Shown piece after piece: positions 11,308 to 21,735 of a stretch of DNA of 64,000 nucleotides. The DNA is from Acephala macrosclerotiorum (taxonomy: Eukaryota > Ascomycota > Leotiomycetes > Helotiales > Mollisiaceae). A program made the translations under genes and the position numbers. The notes beneath the pieces were generated by a model that did no database searches, was not told where the DNA came from, and saw only the letters and a list, made by a program, of their open reading frames with translations. The stretch spans positions 30,823-94,822 of the forward strand of contig MU119422.1 of NCBI GenBank assembly GCA_014904845.1, given 5' to 3'. Every line of letters starts with the position of its first letter. Position 1 is the first letter of the stretch.

Positions 11308-11701
11308 TAGTTGAGCTTCTCTTAGCCCTTCTACTCAGAAGGTTTCCAGGGGACACCACAAGGAGGTGGAAGCCCTTCGTCCCCCAGACCTCGAAGCTCC
11401 TAGAGCCACGAGATCCCCCGTCTGCTCCTCTGAACGGACAGGTCAGCCCCAACCCACTCCACGGGAGTGCAAGGAGGTCAGAATTCGACAACGCTCAAAA
11501 TTCCAACGTAAAAATCAACGCGACCCCGAGCCTGCTCCTTTGAACCTGCAAGGGGGGTGAGGGTGGAAGGAAACACATACCTGTTGTGGTTTGGAAAAAG
11601 AAGATCGAAGCTGGAAACCTGGAGGGAAGGGGATTATATACCCACAGAATATTTGCGACACGCTAAGATCGGGGGTGCAAATAGTGCAAACAGTGTACGT
11701 G
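11308..11701. repeat. Dispersed repeat R, copy 1
   Basis: It starts TAGTTGAGC and contains TTTCCAGGGGACACCAC with AGGAGGTGGA. It ends with CACGCTAA and GTGCAAA-type repeats then GTACGTG. The same blocks occur in the same order and orientation at 20985-21329, with the middle more diverged. No terminal inverted repeats or coding frame were found, so the element type is open. Confidence 0.6.
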
Positions 11702-12300
11702 GTGCGATTTCGGCTATAGGAAATTCTTTAACCCGTGGTTTTGCAGTAGGCTCTGTAGACTCGCGATTGGTTGCGGAAGAGGCTACGAGGGCCGGTGTTG
11801 ACGGTGTTGACGGCGGTGGTGGCGGTGATGTTGAACTTCAAGTTGTGCTTGGGATAGAGGTCGAGGTACAAGAGATTCTCTCAAGTCGAGAGGTTTCGTC
11901 ACCGAAGCTCAACTCACGTTTCCATGGCACTAGAGCATGACCTTTGATTTCAGGGACATTGAGAATAACGAGCCCTTCAAATGAAGTCCCTAGGTTGATC
12001 CTAGTCATCAGCGAGACACATTCACGGCAATATGACTCAGATTGATGGAAGAGTCTTTCATTAATACAGTTCAGCCTGGCAAATCAGCGGTTCCAAGTAG
12101 ATGCAAAGTCCGGGTGCTCAATAATCAAGTCACCTCGAGTCACAAGTTTACGCAGAGGGATATTTGGAAAGGTTTGTGATGGTTTTGATTGATACTATTG
12201 CCATGGAGCCTTCAAAGAACACCGGAGCCTTCAGGCCGAACCTTCTGGTCGGATCGCTTCTGTGAAATTGTGTTTGTTGCCATCAGGCACGACCTTCAAG
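11702..12300. other. Intergenic, no gene seen
   Basis: Only short frames without family signatures occur between repeat R and the 3' side of B1. Confidence 0.3.
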
Positions 12301-12535
12301 TCTAATCACTCATTTGAAACAAGGATAGCATAACAACGAGAGGAGTTTGGCTTAATGATGTGCCTTCTGGCAGAACTCTTCCGAGTGTGTCCCTTCCGGG
12401 AAAGACAGATACGACGATGAGACAAATTTTCTTATCAAGAGCATTGCCGCCCTCTGTGGGCGTTCCCACAGCTTCTGCAAGGCTGTCTCGGAGCAGGAGG
12501 TCCATAATCTTGGTGTCTTGAGTTGGTGATGTTGT

Positions 12536-12720
12536 TTGGTGGCGATTGGCTACGAGTGGGGCTTTGCGATCGCCGGTTAAAAAGGTGGCCCGGGTTTTTT
12601 CGATCGCGATGATGCCAGGCTGAGGTTCCAGGACTTCTTTGTTGTCTCGAAACGCCGTTGTTGTTCCGTGGCGATTGGCTACGGTCAGGGCTTCGCGATC
12701 GAAGGGCAGGGCTATGCTAG
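12536..12720 (-). repeat. Imperfect 129-bp tandem repeat at the 3' side of B1
   Basis: TGGCGATTGGCTACG followed by a similar tail ending TTTGCGATCG or TTCGCGATCG occurs at 12540 and 12669, a period of 129 bp (43 codons). In the overlapping minus-strand frame 12928-12302 it encodes two VANRHxTT units. That frame is open for over 200 codons and may be a further exon of B1 or a separate gene. Confidence 0.5.
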
Positions 12721-13483
12721 CGGCGATGACCGCGACGGCCTTTGCGACAACGGCGATGGACCGGTGGTAGAGAGTTACAGGAAGATGTATAGCAATCGTG
12801 CGTACTTGCTCTTTCTCGTCGCGATTCCTGCCTGGAGACTCTACTGCTAGACTCATCTTGGGTTCTTGACCCCCGTCCATGGGTATCTTCGATATCTCGC
12901 CATAACTGTTGTGCAGGACTAAAGCCATCCTCGTTGCGTATTGAATTTATAACGGAGGGGTTACCAGAACCTTGCGTCTCTGATATCTCAAGAGGGAACA
13001 GATCAAGCAGCCATTCCCTCGGTGTCATAGATTGTGGCGGCGGCCGCGGACCATAAGCAGTAGGTTGTTGGTGACTAGCCTGGCTCGATTCTTGACTTGA
13101 TCGAGCTTGACGAGGGCGAGGCTGGCCATTGATCGTCGACGCGGAAGCATCACTGTAGTCCTCCATTACCCAGGGGTCCTCATTCGTCCGAGGCACTTTG
13201 CCCCGCGGGAAGTCCTCCTCTGGCCCTTGAGTTTTTCGTCACTCCACGAAACATAAATCACTACCCACTACCAGGGACACTTACACATATTTTCCCAGAT
13301 GGCCCACTCGACCCACCAATCCCGGTAACCCTCCGAGAGAGGAGTAGATCGAGCAGCAGATTTGCGCTCAACAGACTGCCTGGCTGCGACAAGCACGCGG
13401 TACAAGAACTTCAATCGTCCTCCCTGATCCGGCTCAACGCTGATACGCGCGAGAATCTGGTGGAGATAGCTCACATAGCCCAT
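12717..13483 (-). CDS. Family B protein, copy B1
   Basis: Exon 1 (13483-13285) and exon 2 (13225-12717) flank a 59-nt intron (13226-13284). The product is 235 residues. Exon 1 gives a helical segment beginning MGYVSYLHQILARISV and ending YRDWWVEWAIWENM. The intron splits a Trp codon to make MWPEEDFPRGKVP. Exon 2 is polar and Ser/Arg/Gln-rich, hence probably disordered, with ASASTINGQPRPRQAR and DESSSRVSRQESRRER. B2 matches in exon 1, in the intron phase and in the first residues after it. No known domain, signal peptide or membrane segment. A further intron could lead into the overlapping frame down to 12302. Confidence 0.55.
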
Positions 13484-13598
13484 TTTGACGTTGGGTTGTG
13501 GTTGATGGAATATTTTGACGGTGAATATTGTGGGGAAAAGATGGATTCTTTTCTCGAGGCCGGTTTGGGAGACGTCCCACCCACCTTCTTTCGTCATA

Positions 13599-13620
13599 GA
13601 AGGCTGCGCTTACGTGTCTA
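13599..13620 (+). promoter_or_regulatory. Extended E-box-like element upstream of B1
   Basis: AGAAGGCTGCGCTTACGTGTCT-type site with TACGTG in place of CACGTG at 13611-13616, 128 bp upstream of B1 and antisense to it. Confidence 0.45.
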
Positions 13621-13731
13621 CCTTCAGATTTCGGATCCAATTTTTGGATTCTTGGCGACTCCCAAAGCATAGCACAATATCCCGCCCCAAGCTGAACTTT
13701 TCTACTCCCATTGCGAGACTTTGAAGACACT

Positions 13732-14122
13732 CAACGTTGAAGGAGTTGCGGAGAACTAAGTTCAGAACACGTTCTCTTTGAATAGCTGTTCTTCCCTGCT
13801 TTTCTGGCGTATCGTAAAGGTATTAAAACGAGATCAACACTTCAGAGTCTCATTCGAGGAACCTTCAACCTTCAGTTGTCTATCAATGCTGACGTTCCAA
13901 ACAAGACAATGATCATCAAGTTCTAGGAAAATCCGCTTCCAAGTCCAAACCTGGATAGTATCAATCAGACTGCAGAATGCCCCATGCCACCAAATATCAA
14001 ACCTCCGGGTATGTGTCTTTGTGCAACATGACAGTTGATGCTTGCAAATCTTCGAAGACATTATTGACTTAATTCATGTAGACTAGGGAATGCCTGAATA
14101 GGCTCAAGATAGATATCACCGC
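13732..14122. other. Intergenic, no gene seen
   Basis: About 390 bp between B1 and the dehydrogenase pseudogene without a supportable gene or repeat. Confidence 0.3.
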
Positions 14123-15175
14123 TCAATTCACTACAGACAATGCCCCTGGCGACAGGCTCTCGATCTTCTCCGATACATCTTTCCATAATCTTTTCTGAGC
14201 CGCACTGCTTTCCTTGCTCCGAACAAAAGTCGACTCAGTCTTGATCAAACACTCACTCAAATACTGTCCATGAGTTTCCTCACCCGCAGTCACGCCATGC
14301 ACCAAGGTTCTGCTCCCCGACTCAGCCGTCCTCCAAATGAGGCTGAAAATGAACCCCACAATCTTCCCCTTGTCATAGTACCTTGACAATTCCGTGGCAC
14401 ACCAACTAGGTTGACACAATTCACAACAACCTGACTCCGCCCACCTTTTGCACCAGCCGCTAGCCGCTCTGCAAGTTCCTTCCCAACCCGCTGGACCATC
14501 AGCTTTGTGAGTTCATATCTCTTCTACATATCGGCTGTCTTCTGATCACTGAGCACCTCCAAGATATTCCTTCCCTCCGGCACTTTCAACTGATCGCTCG
14601 GTGCAAAGACATGCTGCATCGATCCAACAATAACAAGATTCGTGTGCGAACCATTTGATTTGGCGGTTTCCTTCAGTTTCGGCAATGCCAAAACCGCAAG
14701 CAGGGTAGTCGAAATGACATTGACGGTCAGCATATTCTCATATCCTTCCGTCAGTTCGAAAGTAACCGTCTCGAGTCCAGCGTTGGCGACGAATCCATCG
14801 AGGCGCGGCAAGGTCTTTAGACGATTGCCGAATGCTAGGACAGATTTGAAGTCTCTGAGGTCGACTTGCCAAACTTTGATGGAGGAACGAGAAAAATGCT
14901 TCAAGATGAACTTCTTTGCTGCTTCTCCTTTTTCTACATTTCGGCAGCCGAGGATGATTTTCCCAGCGTTGAGCCCTGCACTGCAGAATGCGTTAAATCA
15001 TATTATTCTATTATGGGACGTTAAATACGTACAGATGTTTGGCACATTCGAGACCTAGGCCAGTGTTTCCTCCTGTGACGACGAAAGCTTTGTTCGAAAC
15101 GTTGACATTTGGGACGAATGGCTTTCCGAAGATCTGGCCTCTCAGGTATTGCTGTATCTCTGCGAAAGAAGTCAT
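14123..15175 (-). pseudogene. Short-chain dehydrogenase/reductase pseudogene
   Basis: Exon 1 (15175-15033) starts MTSFAEIQQYL and carries the cofactor motif FVVTGGNTGLGLE. A 52-nt intron (14981-15032) leads to exon 2 with GKIILGCRNVEKG, VDLRDF and the NAG motif (FVANAGLE), all standard for classical SDR enzymes. The frame then hits TAG at 14526-14524, just before the catalytic Tyr-x3-Lys (RYELTKLM). Near 14410-14420 a missing base shifts VVVNCVN out of frame with PSWCATELSRYYD; the remainder (RTAESGSRTLVHGVTAGEE, SLSPGALSVVN) is the normal C-terminus. Two independent lesions make loss of function likely. A sequencing error cannot be excluded for either alone. Confidence 0.75.
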
Positions 15176-15482
15176 TCTGGTAGGTAGAGGAATGCCATGG
15201 TATTTATAAATGGCTTCAATGGAATTGTTAGTTCCTTTCAATGAACAGAAGAGTTGAACTTGGAATATAGACAGCCAGAGAGGCGAAGTCTTCCTCATCT
15301 TATAAGAAACGACAGTCTAAGACTAGAAACGCTCCCCAAGCTGTCGCAGATACATCTTCACTCATAACGTGGAATTGGCGAACAACGGACTTCTAAGGTT
15401 CCCACGCCGCACAAGCACAGCGACGTCTCGGCCCCCCTATTTGTTGTACGTGATGTCGCCAAGATTCGGCTAGTCAAAGCCC

Positions 15483-15719
15483 TCAAAATCCACAAAACCC
15501 GACAGGCATCGCTACCCCCCTTTCAACAAGCGAACCAGCCACAATATCACAAGCCAAATGCTCAAAATCCGCAAAGGCCGCTTGCAACTCTGGAGGGATT
15601 TCAACTTTGAGAATCGAGCTAGGATGGGGCACAGGCATGATGAATATCTCGGCCTTCGAATTTTGTCCATTGATGGCATTGGGACGGACAATTATGGCTG
15701 TTGTCAACTTTGATGACAT
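15483..15719 (-). CDS. Small hypothetical protein
   Basis: An open frame of 78 residues from ATG 15719 (MSSKLTTAIIVRPNAING) to 15483. The composition is protein-like, with a hydrophobic patch (AEIFIMPVPHPSS) and an acidic/helical part (PPELQAAFADFEHLACDIV). No family recognised. It lies between two decayed genes and may itself be a fragment. Confidence 0.3.
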   Translation of the reverse strand: MSSKLTTAIIVRPNAINGQNSKAEIFIMPVPHPSSILKVEIPPELQAAFADFEHLACDIVAGSLVERGVAMPVGFCGF

Positions 15720-15849
15720 CACCGTTTTACCCACTAATTAACAACTTTCCAGCTCGGTATAAACATGCACATCTCCAACAGTAAAAAAAAACATCTCAAC
15801 CTCAGAAAGAATACATAATAATCAGACTGCAATAAGCAAAACCATCAAA

Positions 15850-16598
15850 ATGGCCTCACCAACAACTACAATAATTCGTCAAAGCCTCAGCATCTCGAGC
15901 TCCCTCATCGCCTCTGGCGGAATTATCACTCGTAAACAATCCCTTTTTTTATCTAATCCTTTTGATTTCCTTGCATGGACGCTCATGCTCACACATTTTA
16001 TACCACACTAACCCGTTCTAGTCTCCTTCTTCGACATCCCCATCCTGAGACCCCAACCAGCATCCCGCTCCCTCCCCTCCATCCGCTAGCTCTTCAGTCG
16101 AGGCTCCCACGTCCCCAAGCCGCAGTTCTCTCCTCTGCCGGCTTCGCATTTCTCGCTTTCTCAACCCTGGGTCCAAGACAAAGCATCACTCAACTATCTC
16201 GAGTCTTTAATAACAGTGGAAATTTGAATGGGTATTTGGCTGCTGCGGCATTGAGTATGAATATTGGGCCATTTACGAGATTGGCGATGATACCGACAAA
16301 TTTTGAATTAATAGAGATCAATGAAAACAAAGGTGGGAAGAGGAGTAAGAGGAGCGCTGGAGAGGGTGTTGATGAGAAAGATGGTAAGAGGAGGGTGATT
16401 GATTCTGTGAATGGGGAGGGTGAGGGGAGTGAGTTTACGGATTTGAGTGGACCGCAGGAGAAGACTGAGAAAGAAACGACGAGAGAGGATGAGGCGATGG
16501 TGAGGAAATTGTTGGATAGGTTTGGGGCACTGAATGTGTTGAGAGCGTTGTTGATTCGTGCTGGAGGAATGGTCGGATTAGTGACTGCACTCATGTGA
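15850..16598 (+). pseudogene. DUF1772 (anthrone oxygenase-like) pseudogene
   Basis: Exon 1 (15850-15931, MASPTTTIIRQSLSI) and a 90-nt intron (15932-16021) lead into LSFFDIPILRPQPASRSLP. A TAG at 16087-16089 stands where the family has Trp (SIR-stop-LFSRGSH, consistent with TGG to TAG). A frame change at about 16110-16116 moves HVP into PQAAVLSSAGFAFLAF. The rest matches the four-helix DUF1772 fold: YLAAAALSMNIGPFTRLAM, then IPTNFELIEIN, an acidic/Lys-rich insertion, and LLDRFGALNVLRALLIRAGG. DUF1772 proteins are small membrane proteins that include anthrone oxygenases of polyketide clusters. Two lesions suggest a dead gene. Confidence 0.65.
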
Positions 16599-17050
16599 GA
16601 AGAGGTGGTAGACAACCTTTGAGGAAGGGTATTCGCTTCATCATCTGGAATTGGAAACAGCAGTGTCTTAAGAGTCAGCTCCGAAATTTCTCGCTCTTTC
16701 TTAGGCTTTTAACTGCCATTCTCGAACCATAACAGTGGGATCCCGTCACTGCGTCAGCAGGCTTGGTGACATATTTTCTGAAAATACATTGATGCCGCTC
16801 TAGGTTTCTATATTCTGCAAGTTGTAGGAATTTCCTGCCGAGACCCATATTTTCCTTTCCCTTCCATGGAATGACTTTTGTTCGTGCGGCACATGCCGCT
16901 GATGTTTTACAGGTTTATCATACAGGACTACTCATGCTTTTAAGTATCTTTGATTTGACATCCCCACCTGCCATGACGCTTTCCACAAGTAAGGCAATTG
17001 TTTCCACCGTACCCAGCCCCAGGCTCGTGTTCTTGAATGTATGGTGAGTA
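16599..17050. other. Intergenic, no gene seen
   Basis: About 450 bp between the converging DUF1772 relic and A2. No supportable gene. Confidence 0.3.
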
Positions 17051-18909
17051 CTAAGGTCGATAAGAAGGAGACAGGCTACCCGGGTTCTGTAGGCGGGTCT
17101 GATGATCTGGCTGTCTGTGTAGAGGTTCTCGTTCCACCGAGCTGAAATCATTGCTGGAGCCTCCTCGCAGTCCTTCAGCTGAGTGTGGGCCTTGTCTCGC
17201 CGATTGCTGACTCAGCATAACTCTTGGTAGAAGTGATCTGACGCTTTCTGGGCTTCGAGAATGACGGGACAGAGGATATCCGCTTCTTTCCTGATTTGAC
17301 GAATGATGGCGATATCCTTGGGAGGTATGATCATCGTTGAAATTTCGGATCATTCTACCTTCATATGGTTGTGTACTTCTCATAGAATGGTGATCGAAGA
17401 CGGCAGAATGTTGGGCTAGCAACGGTAATTCAGGACTTCGAGATCGACGAGGGACGATATATCCGCTACCATTGTGATTTGTTGGCTGGTATGGAAGTCG
17501 AACGGCGTAGCCATCCATCGAATCTTGTTCTGCGGAGAATTCCTGGTTGTTGAGCTCTCGATTTTGTTCTTGATATCTTTGGTCTGAGAATGCCCTAGAT
17601 AACTGTGGTGTCTGGACATTTGACTCAAAGAGAAGTGGTTGAGGTCGTGCTGGAGCATAACTAATGGAAGGAATGATGAGAGAGGACATTATGTCTTGAG
17701 GTATTCTAGGTTGAGATTGATATGGTGACGATGCGTGAGGAGCATTCTGTGAATGAGGCTGAAAAGCAGGACTGTATGAAGGGTGTGCTGGTGCAGCGTC
17801 GTATGGACGTAGTGCAACCGGAGATGACGGAAGCCAAGAGACGATGGAGAAATTGGCTATCCGCCCTACAGGTGGAGCTGATTCTTGCTTCTCAGTGAGC
17901 TGCTTGGTAAGATTTTCACGCATCTCGACGTGTCGCCTACTTGCGTCGGATTCCCAGGTTTGCAGATCAGCGATATCAACTCGGGCGTGAGGGTTGGAAT
18001 AGTAGCCACTGGAGGAACCCGGAGTAGTCAGCAGTGTTTCAAGAATAGTGTTTCGGGGCAAGTTGTACGTTGTATCTCGGGATATTATCACGGCCGATTC
18101 AGGAATTTGATAGAGAGAGCTTTTCAGGGAAGCACTTACAGATTCGTCAAAGCTTGGTCGGAACTCCAACGCGGATCAAACATGATCACTCAGTTACCGT
18201 TCCGTGCCGGATGCTTGAAGCCTCGTTCGTCGAAGTAGAGATTTCGCAGGGCAAAAGTTGGTGTTAATGGCATGAGGTCCAAGTGGTAGTTCCCGTCTTT
18301 GTCTTTGATCTCCTGAAAGTCACCATGCCATTCCCCAGGGCACATGCCTACTCTGCATCTTCTGTAATAGTGGAATAGACTAGTTTTCTTTTGGCTAGGC
18401 TTTAGGTTCGTGCATTTGGCGAAGGAATGGGCTAATGTGTTGCATGGCAAGCATCCGCTCAAATATCCCTGAGGAGTATTCGGGTTGGGATGGCCTGAAA
18501 GCTGGTGCTCAAGAGATTGGCATACACAACATGGTTCGTCTTTGTCAAATGCATCGCTGTTCTTCTTGTTCTTCTTTTTTGTCTTGGTGCGAGACGTTCC
18601 TTCTCCACCCCCTTCTTTCTTCGCCGAAGGCTGACCTATTCGTCCTTGGCTTGCGCGCTTTCTTGCTTTGGCAATGGCATTCTGTTGTCCAAAAGGCTTG
18701 ATGCTCTGAGCTTCCACCGATTGGTGTTGAAGCTAAACCAGTAAGTCTTTAGGTCACCGCTTGTTAGAAATGGGATGCCCCACCTGTTGCGCTCTAATCT
18801 CCCGTTGACAATCGAGCCAGAGTAGATGTTCCTCAGGAGACCAAGACGGGTCAGGATCGAAGCTCTCATACTCCCCTCCATAAAGAGGGAGTGGGCGTTG
18901 GTTATTCAT
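17051..18909 (-). pseudogene. Family A double zinc-knuckle protein, copy A2, with in-frame stop
   Basis: Exon 1 (18909-18784, MNNQRPLPLYGGEYESF), exon 2 (18732-18140) and exon 3 (18008-17051) join in frame to 558 codons of homology. They include C110-x2-C113-x4-H118-x4-H123, linker PNPNTPQGYLSG, and the CCHC knuckle CLPCNTLAHSFAKC. Homology to A1 and A3 continues through GEWHGDFQEI, but a TGA at 18192-18190 interrupts it just before VIMFDPRWSSDQALTN. The second intron (18009-18139, 131 nt) is absent from A1 and A3. A 45-nt segment starting GTAACT and ending CCAAG contains the stop and could in theory be spliced out in frame, but it removes conserved residues. The C-terminal half is long, Ser/Pro/Gln/Arg-rich and probably disordered. 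Confidence 0.65.
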
Positions 18910-19037
18910 GTTCAAGGTTGGCGTCGAGGTTGATGCAGATGTTGATGTTCGCTGCTGTAAGGAAAGAATGCTCTAGCGAGGTTGGTAGATGTCGAAGGCG
19001 TAATTAGAAGTGCGCAAACTCCTGAACTTTTAATCAT

Positions 19038-19060
19038 GCAAGGCCGAGTTCACGTGTTTA
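19038..19060 (+). promoter_or_regulatory. Extended CACGTG element upstream of A2
   Basis: GCAAGGCCGAGTTCACGTGT, with CACGTG at 19051-19056, 142 bp upstream of A2 and antisense to it. Confidence 0.5.
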
Positions 19061-20108
19061 TGGCTTCAACCGCAGTGACAATATTTGACCCCATAAAGCC
19101 ACTGAGCTCGAATAATCTCGTTTAAAATGAAGCTTCGATCCTACCCAGACATTATCATCAATGCTTTTGTTTCTTCGACGAGAACATCTAGTTCCATGGT
19201 ATTTTACATTCGGGAGACTTAAAAGCGTCATTCGGTAGCTCACGAAGAAGATATTTGGCGATGAATTCATGCCACCCTTACACCACAGAAAGCAATTGAG
19301 TTTGTCCACCAATGCAGTCTGGATTCTTCTTCTTTCCGGGGCATTCTTTGGTACGTAGAATAGATACAAATTGGATAACTGTGGCCGACAACTAACCTCC
19401 CAACGACAGACATTTTCAAGTCTTTTTATAATGCCTATCTCTATCCGCGAGACATCCGTATCTACCGTGCGCTCGTCCACACTCAAAGAAATTATATCCG
19501 GATCGGTCCTCCTTCAAACCTTGATTATTACTACGGGCTTGTTAATTCGGGGAGAGCGCAGTTACCCTAGGTCGCATTTAGAGAACCATATTAAGAAGAT
19601 TGAGATGAACATAAGCAAAGTAAGAACAGGTAGCCATGCGCAAGTATCCGAACGCTTTCGTCATGCAAGGCTGTGCTCGCGTGACTCTCCCCAATCTCTG
19701 GGGGATATTCGGGCTCGATATGGTGTTGACATCCCGAGGCTGGCCCCGAGCTCTGGAGCAGCACACTGTCGCATCAGAGTTTATTCTGGCACGGCAATAT
19801 CCAGCTCTGGAGTTTCGATTCAATCCTTCTCCAAAGTTTTTTATTGTTCTCGATATTCATGGCAAGTTTTCTCTCCAGTTCCACTCTGACAAAGAAACTT
19901 GGCAAGTATCTAACTCCCACCCCTTCCAAGTTGTTGCTAGCACTAACATTTGCCATCAACGCAACAGATTCCTCTATTCTGCGCTACGATATTATCTTCA
20001 AACAGGGCTTGGGTTCACAGTGGCATGATTGAAGAAAGAGCACGGCTTGGAAGGCAACATGAATTGGAGCAGCAGCTGTCGACCTCGTTGATGGCCTACA
20101 CTACTCTG
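19061..20108. other. Region without a supported gene
   Basis: Open frames on both strands (19058-19486 minus, 19371-19889 plus) lack family signatures. A degenerate copy of the island element (GCAAGGCTGTGCTCGCGTG) sits at 19665-19683 on the plus strand, so a decayed minus-strand gene may once have begun near 19.5 kb. Confidence 0.3.
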
Positions 20109-20564
20109 CTATTCGGAAAAGAACTTCAACAGAAGTTCTTTTATACACGACTCCAATACTCTCGCTCCTATTACTTGTGAACCGTGGCAGGAAACGCCAG
20201 CATCTTCTCGCTCAAACCGATTTGGTGACTTGTAGCTTATGTAGCATAGGCTGGATCTTCTCTCTGTCTGTTCCTTTTGGAGTGTTGGGTTGGATGTAAC
20301 CTTGGGCATTTGTAGTCCTGCATCAGCCTCTAGCTCTAGCTGCTCTACCTGGGCCACCCACTGCTCTCTCCGCCTTGTTTGTTCCACCATGGTAGCCTTG
20401 TTCGGGTTGAAAGAGGAGGAGTAGGGTGATAGATCGAAATCGCTATCCATGGTCTGTCGTTTCCCTTGATTTTCGTTGTAGACACGGTCTCGTGTCTTGC
20501 GTATCTCCAGTAGCAGAATGGAGAACTCGACATATGATTCGAGGAATTGCTCCCTTTGGCGAAT
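20109..20564 (-). pseudogene. Coiled-coil-like open frame, probably a gene fragment
   Basis: A minus-strand frame open from 20564 to 20109 encodes charged, helical sequence (RQREQFLESYVEFSILLLEI, EQWVAQVEQLELEADAG). The only internal ATG is at 20450 (MDSDFDLSPYSSSFNPN), yet protein-like sequence extends upstream of it to a TGA. A 5' exon is therefore missing or the gene is broken. No family recognised. Confidence 0.3.
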
Positions 20565-20984
20565 TCAGCTTCGCAAGCTCTGTTGAGTATTGTCAGTCTT
20601 CGTGCTCGAGACTAGTAGAGTAGGTATGTAGCTTGCGCCTTGGTATCTGCCATCTGGTTTACTTTGTTGGCTCTGCTCCTCTCCCCAGTGGCGAGTTGCT
20701 CCTATCGGATTTCTTTAACTTACCAAAGATAGAGCTTGCAAATTTCCGTTCTGGAATGCGCCCCGTAGAATCACACAAAGAACCCAAATCTAATCCACTG
20801 AGTGTTGAGATTTCAGGCCACTTGGAAAATTATTTCAAAGGTGAACGCTTCGAGGTCAAAGAGGGAGAGTGGCGGCGCAAAAGTCAACCATAGCGATGAG
20901 GATGGGTTCAGTTCGAGGTATCACGGAGGAGGAGAGCGCATTGATTGAAGAATTGATTGTATTGGATCTATCTAAAGTTCTATG

Positions 20985-21329
20985 TAGTTGAGCCTCTCCT
21001 GGCCTTCCACTTGGAAGTTTCCAGGGGACACCACGAGGAGGTGGAGGCTCATCGTCCCCCGAGCCCCTTGTTTCCAAGAGGCCCCAAGATCGCCCAAAGG
21101 CGACTGGTAACCTCTCATTCCTACGAACGAGAGGTCTCCACAACATTCATACGAACGCGGCGGGCTACAACACAGTCAGCTCCGAAATGTTTGCTGTGGC
21201 TACGAAGTAAGATGGCCATCTTGAAGGGAAGAAGATCAAGAGTTGGGAGGCGAGGACAAATATATATACTGCTCGAGGCGCTAATTCCACGCTAAATTTT
21301 CGGTGCAAACAGTGCAAACATTGCACGTG
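20985..21329. repeat. Dispersed repeat R, copy 2
   Basis: TAGTTGAGCCTCTC, TTTCCAGGGGACACCACG with AGGAGGTGGAGG, then CACGCTAA and GTGCAAACAGTGCAAAC, ending GCACGTG. These match the outer and left-inner blocks of 11308-11701 in the same order. This copy is about 50 bp shorter. Confidence 0.6.
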
Positions 21330-21735
21330 AGTCTTTTCTGGAGCGAACATATCTGTTTGCCGTTCGGAATTGATATTTACTCCCTCATGACGATCTTGTA
21401 AACCTGGAAGGCTGCGCTCCAACGTGAAGCGAGCTCTTTCACGTGATACCCCTTGAACGTGCATGCAACACGATCTCATCAGAAAGGCGCAGAAGAGCAA
21501 CACAGACTAGGTGAGAACAATGACTGTACATTGAGAAGCCTATCGATTCCGCTACCTTCCAAGTGCCATTTCTTCTTGAGATCGCCGCCAGCACCTTCCT
21601 TTGAACGTATCCAAAGAACTACCAGGCAATTCAACCCGATTCAAAACTTTCCCTGTTTAAATGCCCTGATCCAAAAACATAAAGTCGAATACTTATTCTT
21701 CATATCCATTATGGGGATACTAGAAAACTCGAAAG

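Noticed and set aside
10886..11314. Plus-strand open frame of 142 codons starting MTSYTQIFNAASILL
   Set aside because: No domain, no splice partner and no paralogue found; it runs into the dispersed repeat.
19058..19889. Possible genes between A2 and the coiled-coil frame
   Set aside because: Open frames on both strands lack motifs, and exon joins could not be made convincingly.
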